The notes beneath the pieces were generated by a model. That model made no database searches and was not told where the DNA came from. It saw only the letters and a list, made by a program, of their open reading frames with translations. DNA of 32,068 nucleotides from Candidatus Gastranaerophilales bacterium (GTDB lineage: Bacteria > Cyanobacteriota > Vampirovibrionia > Gastranaerophilales > Gastranaerophilaceae). Position numbers and translations under genes: made by a program. The stretch covers positions 1 through 32,068 of the forward strand of contig CANPZP010000019.1 in the NCBI GenBank assembly GCA_947589115.1, given 5' to 3'. This document shows, piece after piece, positions 17,173-25,535 of this stretch (position 1 is the stretch's first letter; each line of letters begins with the position of its first letter).

Positions 17173-18297
17173 ATGAAATTTCAAAGATTATCAAACATAA
17201 ATACAAAACGAGATGCTTGGGTTGAAGTAAATCTGGATGCAATAGAAAAGAATATCCTTGAACTTAAGAAGTATGTAAAAAAAGATTCAAAGATATTGGC
17301 GGTTGTAAAAGCCGATGCATACGGGCATGGCAGTTCAATGATTGCACCGACTCTTATTGCCTCAGGGGTGGATTATCTGGGTGTCGCATCTGTTGATGAA
17401 GGAATGGAGCTTAGAAATAATAAATTTACTCTCCCTATATTGGTTTTAGGGGCAGCACCCGTATGGGCATTCGATTATGCCGCTCAAAATAATATTGAAT
17501 TATCAGTATTCTTACAAAATCATATTGACGCTTCAGAGCTAACATATAAAAAAACGGGACTAAAAACAAAGGCTCATATCAAACTCGATACGGGCATGAA
17601 CAGAATCGGAGTCCGAAAAGAAGAAGCAATTGATTTTATAAAAAGGATTCAAAATACTGAATCTATTGATTTAAAAGGCATATTTACTCATTTTGCATGC
17701 GCTGAAGATGAGGAAAAAACAAAAAAACAGCTTGAAATATGGGATAATATTATAAGCAATGTTAATACCGAAGGTCTTTTATTGCACTGTTTTAATACCG
17801 CAGCCGCAATAGCGGGATATAAAGAAGAAAGATACAATATGGTCAGGCTTGGATTAGCTTTATACGGGCTTCTTCCCGACTTACCGCCTTTCGCTGAAAA
17901 AATACCTGAATTATGCCCCGCAATGAATATAAAAGGAAGAATAACAAATATACACTGCGCACATAAAAATTCAGGTGTCAGCTATTCATATACCTATATT
18001 ACGGAAAAAGAAACCAAAATTGCCACTATTCCCATAGGATATGCAGACGGTGTTGACAGAAGGCTGTCAAATAAAATATACGGCATACTTAACGGAGTTA
18101 AAGTTAAGCAAATCGGTAATATCACAATGGACCAAATGATGTTTGATATTACGGGAGTTAATGCAAAAGAAGGTGATATTATCACCCTTATAGGAGAAGA
18201 TATTTCAATTAATGATTGGGCAAAAATTTTGGGCACAATTAATTATGAACTTACTTGCAGAATGAAAACAAGATTATCAAGAGTTTATACCCGCTAA
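17173..18297 (+). CDS. alr: Alanine racemase
   Basis: Alr is the PLP enzyme that interconverts L- and D-alanine for peptidoglycan synthesis. The PLP-binding lysine is Lys46 in AVVKADAYGHG. The opposing catalytic tyrosine is probably Tyr271 in GVSYSYTY. The N-terminal TIM barrel motif HIKLDTGMNRIG and the C-terminal segments IPIGYADGVDRRLSN and GNITMDQMMFDIT are all present. The length of 374 residues is normal. TATCAT lies 6 nt before the ATG and there is no Shine-Dalgarno, so the gene may have a leaderless start as well as read-through from the 55-residue gene. Its stop overlaps the facing tolC-like stop by 4 nt. Confidence 0.97.
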   Translation: MKFQRLSNINTKRDAWVEVNLDAIEKNILELKKYVKKDSKILAVVKADAYGHGSSMIAPTLIASGVDYLGVASVDEGMELRNNKFTLPILVLGAAPVWAFDYAAQNNIELSVFLQNHIDASELTYKKTGLKTKAHIKLDTGMNRIGVRKEEAIDFIKRIQNTESIDLKGIFTHFACAEDEEKTKKQLEIWDNIISNVNTEGLLLHCFNTAAAIAGYKEERYNMVRLGLALYGLLPDLPPFAEKIPELCPAMNIKGRITNIHCAHKNSGVSYSYTYITEKETKIATIPIGYADGVDRRLSNKIYGILNGVKVKQIGNITMDQMMFDITGVNAKEGDIITLIGEDISINDWAKILGTINYELTCRMKTRLSRVYTR

Positions 18298-19592
18298 AGA
18301 TTTTCAACTTTACTTCCGACAGTAAAATTTTCTTTATTTACTTCTCTTATAAAAGCGTTCCAAGCATTATAGTAATCAGCTAAAGCATACGTATGGGCAA
18401 CACTAATCATTTTGTATGATTCTTCCATAGTTATTAATGTAGTTAAATTTATCTTACCGCTGTTATAGTTTTTTCTGGATTCTTGTATTAATTTTTCCGA
18501 ATTTGGAATTAAATTTTTATTATAATTATTTATTGTAAGCTTCGCCAGAATAAATTTATCGTAAGTTTTCCTTAAATTATTAATTGCTTTATTCTCAACC
18601 GATGAATAATTAATACGAGCTTGCTCAAGTTTAAGCTCGGAAGCTTTAATTTCAGGTTTATAATTATAAAGGACGGGAATATTAACAAGATTAGCACCGA
18701 CAAAAGCTCCGTGTTTAAATGAACCGTCCCCCGATTGCCCCGGATTTTGATATGCATATCCTCCCGTCAATTCAACATCAGGCACTTTTTTTCTGATTGT
18801 ATTTTTTAATTCCTTTTCCGCCACATCTATATCTTGAAGTGCTATTTTAATATCGTATCTGTTTTCTATTGCTTCATTTGAAATATCATCAAATTCCGGC
18901 AGTTCATCATCACAATCGGGAATCAACAAAGGTTTATAATCAGGTGTAAAACTATCTTCAACAGTATCATAAAACCCATCAGGAGAATTAATTACCTTAT
19001 TAAATTCATAAAGCGCCGTTTTAACTTCATACTTTGCAGAGTTTACTTCAGTAATAATTTGATTTAAAAGCAATTGTGCTTGTAAAACATCTATTTGAGT
19101 AACTTCTTTTGTTTTATATTTTTCCTGAACTTGAAGTAATAATTTATTTAAAATCTTTTCTTGCTCCCTGATAGTATTTAAAACTGATTTTCTCGCAAGT
19201 AAGTTAGTATATGCTTCTCTTACATCCATCTTTAAATCAAATTCAAGATACATTGCTTCCGTCAGGGCAATTTCATAGTTAGCCTGCGCAATTTCTTTTC
19301 TGGGATTTCTTTTTGCTATTTCAATCAACTGTGAAATTCCGGCCTGCTGAGGATTCCCTTTTCCTGCATTTCCCATATTATAAAATACCCCGGCTCCGGG
19401 ATTTTGAAGTTTATTAGCTGATTTAATATTATTTTCTTCTATAAAAATATTTAGTCTGGAAGAAAGTATATCCAGATTGTTTTTTGATGCAATATCTACT
19501 GCTTCATTTATGGTTATTTTCTTTGTATCAACTATTCCAAACGCAAAATTTTGAAATAAAAAAAGTAATAAAATTATTATAATTTGTTTCAT
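18294..19592 (-). CDS. TolC-family outer-membrane efflux protein
   Basis: This is an outer-membrane factor that forms the exit duct of efflux or type I secretion systems. A signal peptide covers about residues 1-19 (FQNFAFG). The mature protein has the repeated alpha-helical hairpin and beta-strand layout of the OEP family. ITINEAVDIASKNNLDI opens each half-like repeat, and NNLDILSSRLNIFIEENNI is typical. The segment around NPQQAGISQLIEIAKRNPRKEIAQA resembles CzcC/CusC-type metal efflux proteins. No inner-membrane pump or adaptor gene is adjacent. The length of 432 residues is normal. A perfect TATAAT ends 6 nt before the ATG. Confidence 0.93.
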   Translation of the reverse strand: MKQIIIILLLFLFQNFAFGIVDTKKITINEAVDIASKNNLDILSSRLNIFIEENNIKSANKLQNPGAGVFYNMGNAGKGNPQQAGISQLIEIAKRNPRKEIAQANYEIALTEAMYLEFDLKMDVREAYTNLLARKSVLNTIREQEKILNKLLLQVQEKYKTKEVTQIDVLQAQLLLNQIITEVNSAKYEVKTALYEFNKVINSPDGFYDTVEDSFTPDYKPLLIPDCDDELPEFDDISNEAIENRYDIKIALQDIDVAEKELKNTIRKKVPDVELTGGYAYQNPGQSGDGSFKHGAFVGANLVNIPVLYNYKPEIKASELKLEQARINYSSVENKAINNLRKTYDKFILAKLTINNYNKNLIPNSEKLIQESRKNYNSGKINLTTLITMEESYKMISVAHTYALADYYNAWNAFIREVNKENFTVGSKVENL

Positions 19593-19598
19593 ATTTTT

Positions 19599-19604
19599 AT
19601 TATA
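19599..19604 (-). promoter_or_regulatory. -10 box of the tolC-like gene, implying a leaderless mRNA
   Basis: TATAAT on the minus strand ends 6 nt before the ATG at 19592. There is no Shine-Dalgarno between them and no good -35 match 17 bp upstream. Confidence 0.45.
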
Positions 19605-19794
19605 AAACGAATATTTTTTTAAAAAAGCATATATTTTGGAGTAAATTTACACTAAAAATTATAAAAAATTACAAAAACCAACATATTTTTATTAATTTTT
19701 AAAATTTTTATTATAAAAAACTAAAATATTGAGTGTAAAAAATACAATTTTAATAAAAAATATATGAATTTTTAAAAAAAACTTTAAAAAAGTA

Positions 19795-19823
19795 TGGACA
19801 AATACTCAAAAAAGGTATAAAAT
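19795..19823 (+). promoter_or_regulatory. Promoter of the 144-residue unknown gene
   Basis: TGGACA at 19795-19800 and TAAAAT at 19818-19823 (or TATAAA at 19816) are -35 and -10 candidates with a 17-bp spacer. GAGAGG at 19836-19841 then gives a Shine-Dalgarno 5 nt before the ATG, so this gene has a normal leader. Confidence 0.6.
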
Positions 19824-19846
19824 AATAAAAGAAAAGAGAGGTTTGT

Positions 19847-20281
19847 ATGAATGTTTCTGCGGTCGGTTTTTTGTTTCAAGATACAATAAAAACAAAGGGG
19901 TTATTAAAAGGAAAAAATTATACCTGTACCATTCATAAACTTATTCCTAACGGAAATTATACAAGAAATATATCTACGGCTCCGATTATAGAGGAGTCCG
20001 TTCAGGATATTGTCAGCCCTGAAATCGCATTAGCTGATATCAAACAAGCTCTTTCACGTGTATACACAAAAAAAGTTCCCGGCTCTAATCGTTCTAATGA
20101 GTCTAAATTTATAGGTGCAACAATCAAAGACGGAATTAAAGAAACAGAAGTTCATTCCTTTTTCTTTGACAAGCTTTTTGCAATAAGAACGAAAGATGAG
20201 TTAGGAAAAAATCATTTCAGATTTTCGTCAAGGGAAAATACTCAAAAAATTCTTGCTAATAATTTAAATTTCGCCGTTTAA
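19847..20281 (+). CDS. Unknown 144-residue protein
   Basis: The protein begins MNVSAVGFLFQDTIKTKG. It is basic and soluble, with a middle segment (SPEIALADIKQALSRVYTKK) that looks helical. The C-terminal half (ETEVHSFFFDKLFAIRTKDELG) mixes strand and helix. It has one cysteine and no signal peptide or membrane helix. Good promoter and Shine-Dalgarno elements support it. I recognise no family. Its stop overlaps the facing ccdA stop by 4 nt, but they share no transcript. Upstream, 19593-19846 is an extremely AT-rich gap with no other gene. Confidence 0.82.
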   Translation: MNVSAVGFLFQDTIKTKGLLKGKNYTCTIHKLIPNGNYTRNISTAPIIEESVQDIVSPEIALADIKQALSRVYTKKVPGSNRSNESKFIGATIKDGIKETEVHSFFFDKLFAIRTKDELGKNHFRFSSRENTQKILANNLNFAV

Positions 20282-20988
20282 ATATTTGAAAACACGGTGT
20301 AATATATAAATAAACCGGTCAGGACTAAAATTGCTCCTGATATTTTCATTAAAATACCGGTGTATTTTGCAAGTTTACTCATATTTTTAAGGGTAGAAGT
20401 AAACAGGGCAAAAAATATAATAATTGCGCACTGTCCCAAAGCAAAAGAAAACAACAAGGCTACGGAAAAAAGAATATTTGTTGAAACAGCCGCTATTGCC
20501 ATAATACTAGCCAATATCGGCGAAGAGCAAGGGCTTGAAGCAAGCGCAAAAAATGCACCTACTATAAACGGGAATAAAAAGAGTCCGCCGGTTTTATTTT
20601 GGGGCATTTTTTTTACTATTGACGGAAATTGTATATCCAAAAAACCGAGTAAATTTAACCCGAGGATAATAATTACCGAAGCAAATATTAATATTAACTT
20701 GGGTGAAGCAATACCCGTAAATGCTCTTCCTGATAATGCGCATATTACCCCAATTATACTCAATACTATAGACAATCCGAATGAAAATGAAAGCATTTGA
20801 ATAAATAATTTTTTATTGCTTTCTCTTGAGTATCCTCCGACGTATCCTATTATTAAAGGAAGTATACCAAGACTGCAAGGTGATAAAGATGCTACAATCC
20901 CTGCCAAAAATGCAATTATTAATACTAAAGGTGCAATCATGCCTGTATTTGATGAATACATTGAAAATGCATGAACGAGATTATCCAT
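20278..20988 (-). CDS. CcdA/DsbD-family thiol-disulfide transporter
   Basis: An inner-membrane protein with six predicted membrane helices that passes electrons from cytoplasmic thioredoxin to thiol proteins outside the membrane. The paired redox cysteines are Cys38 in SLSPCSLGILPL and Cys154 in ASSPCSSPILAS, each in the family SPC motif. At 236 residues it matches CcdA, the DsbD core without its soluble domains. The start lies 8 nt inside the upstream thioredoxin-like gene, with GAGG as Shine-Dalgarno. The two are therefore coupled, and the thioredoxin is the probable partner. Cytochrome c maturation and general oxidoreduction are both possible. Confidence 0.93.
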   Translation of the reverse strand: MDNLVHAFSMYSSNTGMIAPLVLIIAFLAGIVASLSPCSLGILPLIIGYVGGYSRESNKKLFIQMLSFSFGLSIVLSIIGVICALSGRAFTGIASPKLILIFASVIIILGLNLLGFLDIQFPSIVKKMPQNKTGGLFLFPFIVGAFFALASSPCSSPILASIMAIAAVSTNILFSVALLFSFALGQCAIIIFFALFTSTLKNMSKLAKYTGILMKISGAILVLTGLFIYYTVFSNI

Positions 20989-21373
20989 TTATAGCTTCCT
21001 CTATTTCTTTTATCAGTTCTTCTTTAGGTATAAATCCTTCCAATTTATTTGTTTCATTTCCGTTTTCATCTAAAAATATTAAGGTCGGAACTAACACAAC
21101 GTGATATTTTTTTATATAATGCTGTACTTTTCTGTTCTTGTCTAATGCATTTATGCCTACAAAATTTATTTTTCCCTGATATTGCGGTTCTACTTCTTTT
21201 AAAATCCCCTTCATTTTTTGGCAGTCAATACACATAGAGGACGTAAATGTCATTAATGTCGGGATGTTGCTTTCTTTTGCCATTGCACTTATATCTGCCG
21301 CTTTTCTGCTCATTATTGAGTATATCATTACCGGCAAAATTAAAATTAATAAAATAGTTATTATGTTTTTCAT
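20981..21373 (-). CDS. Membrane-anchored thioredoxin-like protein
   Basis: Residues 1-20 form an uncleaved or cleaved signal anchor (IITILLILILPVMIYSI). A thioredoxin fold follows, with the redox motif Cys48-Ile-Asp-Cys51 (CIDC) and the cis-proline Pro96 in VPTLIF. ENGNETNKLEGFIPKEEL is the usual glycine-containing end. The length is 130 residues. It is upstream of and overlaps the ccdA-like gene, so it probably receives electrons from it and reduces extracytoplasmic disulfides. GGGAGG lies 7 nt before the ATG. Confidence 0.93.
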   Translation of the reverse strand: MKNIITILLILILPVMIYSIMSRKAADISAMAKESNIPTLMTFTSSMCIDCQKMKGILKEVEPQYQGKINFVGINALDKNRKVQHYIKKYHVVLVPTLIFLDENGNETNKLEGFIPKEELIKEIEEAING

Positions 21374-21445
21374 TATATTTCCTCCCGAAAATACATTACA
21401 ATAAGTTAGTATAAACTAAATTCTCTAAATAGGTATAATTTTAAT

Positions 21446-21474
21446 ATTACATTCCTAATAAATTTGTGTATAAT
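21446..21474 (+). promoter_or_regulatory. Promoter of the GT39-like gene
   Basis: ATTACA at 21446-21451 (4 of 6 to TTGACA) and a perfect TATAAT at 21469-21474 have a 17-bp spacer. The TATAAT ends 7 nt before the ATG at 21482, so the mRNA should be leaderless and the upstream ATG at 21464 untranscribed. Confidence 0.6.
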
Positions 21475-21481
21475 AATAGTT

Positions 21482-23164
21482 ATGAAAAAGTTTTTCTGTT
21501 TTGTTAAAAAGTTTAACTTAATTTATTTTTTTATAATTTTAACTATCCTGTTAATATGTTTTCAAAAGTATAAATATAATATATATTCACCATACTCTGA
21601 TATCGGAAGAGAGTTTTATATTAACTGTCAGTCATTAAATAATGAACCGTTATATTCGGGTATTTTTAATGTGTATGCTCCATTAGGATATCAAATCAAT
21701 AATTTAATAACTCGTTTATTTTCAGACAGTTTAAATACATTTTATTCTATAGGATTAATTTTAAGTTTATTAATATTAACGGGTATATTTCTGATAAGTG
21801 AAAAATTTACAGGCAAGGCAGCAGCACTTGCAATATCAGTTTTAATTATACCGACTTGTATTTTTTATCCTTCCGTATCTAATTGGATAACTCCATATTC
21901 ATATTCCGTTTTATACGCTTTATCAGGTTTTATCTGGTCATTATATTTTCTTATAAAATATACGGATGAAGAAAAAGATAAATATCTTATACTTTCTTGT
22001 TTAAGTTCAGGTTTCAGTTTAGCTTCAAAATACGAATACGGTTTAATTTTATTAGTTATATTCGGAGTAATTATTTATAAAAGACCGTCAAAATCCGTCA
22101 TAATTAAATCTTTAGAAGCTTTAATTTTATTTCCTCTGCTAAGTATAATAATACTATTTATCACAAAGAGCGGGTTATACGGAATAATTGAATCAATAAA
22201 TTATATGAAAGGATTGGCTTGGTCATATAGTGCAAAGTATTTTTATTATTATAACGGATTTATACCTTCACAAGGAGCATTTAAAAATGCTGTTGTTTCG
22301 CTATATAAAGATTTTTACTATATTATTGAAAATATAGAAAGGTATAATCATAATAATCCTCTCACAAACATTCAGCCTAATTCTCAATCCTTTTTGTGGA
22401 TAGGATACTCAATAATTATAATAAATATTATATTAATTATTAAGGCACTTGTTAAAAGAAAAAATTATACAAAAGATGATATTTTGCTGTTAATACTATG
22501 TCTTGCAGCTATAGCGGGCAGTATAAAATGTATTTTCGCTGTTAATTTTGAAATATACGGAACATTCTTTTTCCCGATATTATTAATTGCTTTTATATCA
22601 TTTTTAAACAGTTTTCGATTATTGAAAATATTTAAAAGAATAATTATTTTAATATTATTTTCGATTTCATTTTTTTATTTTACGGATAACAGTCAAATAA
22701 TAAAATCTTATAATTTAAAAGAAATATCAACACCAAAAGGGATTATAAAAGTAAAATCCGTTTATTATGAATCAACGATGAAGCTTATTAACTATATACA
22801 ACTAAATACAAAAGAAGGAGATAAGATTCTGGTAATTCCTGAAGGCGCAATTATAAATTATTTATTAAACCGAATATCGGACAATAAACTATACTACTTA
22901 ATTCCTCCCAATTGTGAAATATTTTCGGATAAATATATTATAAACAGATTATCAATGTTTCCTCCTGACAAAATCATAATATCAAATATAATGTATAGAG
23001 ATTTCAATCAAACGTCATTTATAAATTCATGGGGAGAAAATATTTATAAATATATTGAAAGTAATTACCGTATGGAAAAAATTATAGGAGAAGATATGCG
23101 GTTTTACATATATTCAAAAGATATTAATCAAGAGATTGAAGAGAATCAGATTCATTTAAAGTAG
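21482..23164 (+). CDS. Multipass membrane glycosyltransferase, GT39/PMT-like
   Basis: The protein has 560 residues from the ATG at 21482; the in-frame ATG at 21464 lies upstream of the -10 box. About ten membrane helices fill the first 410 residues. After the first helix, the extracytoplasmic loop has SPYSDIGREFYINCQSLNNE and YAPLGYQIN. This is the aspartate-containing loop and Tyr-x-Pro motif of the GT-C family (ArnT/PMT-like), which use lipid-linked sugars. The C-terminal 150 residues are soluble. LPS or protein glycosylation is likely; acceptor and donor are unknown. The 3' end overlaps facing recG by 41 nt. Confidence 0.85.
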   Translation: MKKFFCFVKKFNLIYFFIILTILLICFQKYKYNIYSPYSDIGREFYINCQSLNNEPLYSGIFNVYAPLGYQINNLITRLFSDSLNTFYSIGLILSLLILTGIFLISEKFTGKAAALAISVLIIPTCIFYPSVSNWITPYSYSVLYALSGFIWSLYFLIKYTDEEKDKYLILSCLSSGFSLASKYEYGLILLVIFGVIIYKRPSKSVIIKSLEALILFPLLSIIILFITKSGLYGIIESINYMKGLAWSYSAKYFYYYNGFIPSQGAFKNAVVSLYKDFYYIIENIERYNHNNPLTNIQPNSQSFLWIGYSIIIINIILIIKALVKRKNYTKDDILLLILCLAAIAGSIKCIFAVNFEIYGTFFFPILLIAFISFLNSFRLLKIFKRIIILILFSISFFYFTDNSQIIKSYNLKEISTPKGIIKVKSVYYESTMKLINYIQLNTKEGDKILVIPEGAIINYLLNRISDNKLYYLIPPNCEIFSDKYIINRLSMFPPDKIIISNIMYRDFNQTSFINSWGENIYKYIESNYRMEKIIGEDMRFYIYSKDINQEIEENQIHLK

Positions 23165-25535
23165 TTTTTAAATATCTTTTCAAAGAAGGAGGGTAATCCT
23201 TTTCAGAATGTTCATTAGTATAGTTTTGAGCCTCAGCTCTTGCCGTTTCAAGTATTGGTAAATCTTTTGTTAAATCGGCCAATTTTAACTCAACAATACC
23301 TGATTGTCTAAATCCTAAAAATTCTCCCGGCCCTCTTATTTCCAAATCTTTTTCAGCAATTATAAAACCGTCATTTGTCTGAGTCAAAATATTCAATCTG
23401 TACTGAGTTTCCTCATTCGAAGAAGAAGAAACCAATACACAATAGGACTGAGCATCTCCTCTTCCTACTCTGCCTCTTAATTGATGCAGCTGGGATAATC
23501 CGAATCTTTCTGCGTTTTCAATTACTATTACGGTTGCGTTAGGTACATCAACACCGACTTCCACAACAGTTGTTGAAACAAGAACATCATAAACTTTATT
23601 TTTAAAATCGGTCATAACCTTATCTTTTTCATCTGGCTTCATTTTCCCGTGTAAAAGTCCTACATTTAAGTCAGAGAAATAACCTTTTTGTAATTCTTCT
23701 GCTTCTTTTGTTGCGGCTTTTGCAGATAATGATTCTGATTCATCAATAAGAGGGAAAACTATATATGCCTGATGTCCTTTTTCTATTTCTTTTTTAATAA
23801 GTTTTAATGCTTCTTTTCTTTTTGACAAAGGTATTAAAGTTGTTTTAACCGGTTTTCTTCCCTTGGGAAGTTCATCTATTATTGTCAAATCCAAATCTCC
23901 GTGCACGGTAAGTGCAAGAGTCCTGGGTATGGGAGTAGCTGTCATTGTCAATACTTGCGGAACCGCAGCTTTATTCTTTAACAGATTTCTTTGATTTACA
24001 CCAAACCTGTGCTGTTCATCTATTACCAATGCACCTAAATTTTTAAATTCTATATTATCTTGTATTAAAGAGTGAGTACCTATAGCAATATTAATTTGTC
24101 CATTTCTCAAATCTTTTTCCAGTTTAGATTTTAGTTTTTTGGAATTAGAAGATGTAAATAAAGCTACATTTAAGCCAAGAGGTGCAAGCCATTTAACAAA
24201 ATTATTAAAATGCTGCTGTGCCAGTATTTCGGTAGGCGCCATAATTGCTGTCTGATATCCGTTTTCTATTGCAGCTAAAAGCATTATACAAGCTACCACT
24301 GTTTTACCGCTTCCTACATCACCTTGTAAAAGTCTTTGCATGGGTTTATCAGAATTTATATCATTCAATATTTCGTTTATTGCTCTTTTTTGTGCATCGG
24401 TTAATTTAAACGGAAGATTCTTAATAAAAGTTTGTACGAGTCCGTTATCTTTTATATGTATTGCTTTTGTATTATATGTTTTTTGATTCTTTTTTCTGAG
24501 TGAAAACATTTTCATCTGAAGAAGAAAAAATTCCTCAAATACAAGAGTAAATCTGGCTTTTTGAAGCATTTCATTATCCGGCGGAAAATGAATAACATTT
24601 ATGGCATCTTTTTTATTCATCATGGAATAATTATCAATTATTTCATCAGGCATCAGGTTTTCAATTTTATTAGAATAAAGTTCAAGTGCATTACTTATGG
24701 CTTTTCTGAGCGCTTTAATGTTAAGATTTTCAACCAAAGGGTAAATCGGAACAATTCTGCCTAAATTTAAATTTTCTGACTCAAAATTATCTTCACTTAT
24801 TATTTGATGCTGAGGATTGTCTATTGTTAATTTTCTGCTGTAATTATCAAATTTAACTTTACCTGACAGTATTATTCCGGCACCTTTAGGAAACTGCGAT
24901 TTATATCTTTCTATTGCAAATTTATTTATTTTGGCATAGAAATAGCATAGCTCCAAAGAACCTGTATTATCTTTTACCGTTACTTTAAGCACGGTTAAAT
25001 TTTTCTTTGTCGTAAAAGAAGAAACAGATGTTATTTGACCTAATACCGTAACATCTTCTCCTATTGTAAGCCGCCTTATAGGACATCTTAATGAATAATC
25101 AGTATATTTTTTAGGATAAAAACTTAATAAATCATAAACTGAAAATATCCCCAATTTATTTAACAGATAACCAAATTTAGGCCCGACGCCTTTTAATTTA
25201 ATTACATCGGAGTAATATATGTCCTCATCGTCATAATTTGATTCAACACCTTGATTACTTTCCTTCTTTTTTTCCATCAAAATAAGTGCTATAAACCTTT
25301 TTATTGTTTTTTTTCTTTGAAGCATATTTTCGGCAGGATATCGTTCAAAGGCTTCCATTACAGATAACCATTTAATATCCTTGCCCGAATCTTTATATAA
25401 TTGTTTTATTTGTTTCACCATAAAGCCTGAGAAGGTTGTTTCTCTTCCGCTCACATTTATATATTTATACTTTTCTTCAACCTCTATAGCTTTTTTTAGT
25501 AAGTCTATATTAATTCTATCAATATAATTATTCAT
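23124..25535 (-). CDS. recG: ATP-dependent DNA helicase RecG
   Basis: RecG remodels stalled replication forks and branched DNA. Residues 1-110 are an extension absent from E. coli RecG. The wedge OB-fold domain follows, beginning KLKGVGPKFGYLLNKLGI. The helicase core has Walker A GDVGSGKT (Lys411), DEQH at 506-509, MTATPIPRTL, and the RecG/TRG segment HQLRGRVGRGDAQSYCVL. At 803 residues it is long because of the N-terminal extension, as in cyanobacterial RecG. The start overlaps the upstream cyclase gene by 8 nt, suggesting coupling. The end overlaps the GT39-like gene by 41 nt. Confidence 0.96.
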   Translation of the reverse strand: MNNYIDRINIDLLKKAIEVEEKYKYINVSGRETTFSGFMVKQIKQLYKDSGKDIKWLSVMEAFERYPAENMLQRKKTIKRFIALILMEKKKESNQGVESNYDDEDIYYSDVIKLKGVGPKFGYLLNKLGIFSVYDLLSFYPKKYTDYSLRCPIRRLTIGEDVTVLGQITSVSSFTTKKNLTVLKVTVKDNTGSLELCYFYAKINKFAIERYKSQFPKGAGIILSGKVKFDNYSRKLTIDNPQHQIISEDNFESENLNLGRIVPIYPLVENLNIKALRKAISNALELYSNKIENLMPDEIIDNYSMMNKKDAINVIHFPPDNEMLQKARFTLVFEEFFLLQMKMFSLRKKNQKTYNTKAIHIKDNGLVQTFIKNLPFKLTDAQKRAINEILNDINSDKPMQRLLQGDVGSGKTVVACIMLLAAIENGYQTAIMAPTEILAQQHFNNFVKWLAPLGLNVALFTSSNSKKLKSKLEKDLRNGQINIAIGTHSLIQDNIEFKNLGALVIDEQHRFGVNQRNLLKNKAAVPQVLTMTATPIPRTLALTVHGDLDLTIIDELPKGRKPVKTTLIPLSKRKEALKLIKKEIEKGHQAYIVFPLIDESESLSAKAATKEAEELQKGYFSDLNVGLLHGKMKPDEKDKVMTDFKNKVYDVLVSTTVVEVGVDVPNATVIVIENAERFGLSQLHQLRGRVGRGDAQSYCVLVSSSSNEETQYRLNILTQTNDGFIIAEKDLEIRGPGEFLGFRQSGIVELKLADLTKDLPILETARAEAQNYTNEHSEKDYPPSLKRYLKTTLNESDSLQSLD

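Noticed and set aside
20360-20800. A 146-codon plus-strand ORF
   Set aside because: It is the reverse complement of the ccdA-like gene, whose membrane helices and SPC motifs are clear. It has no SD of its own.
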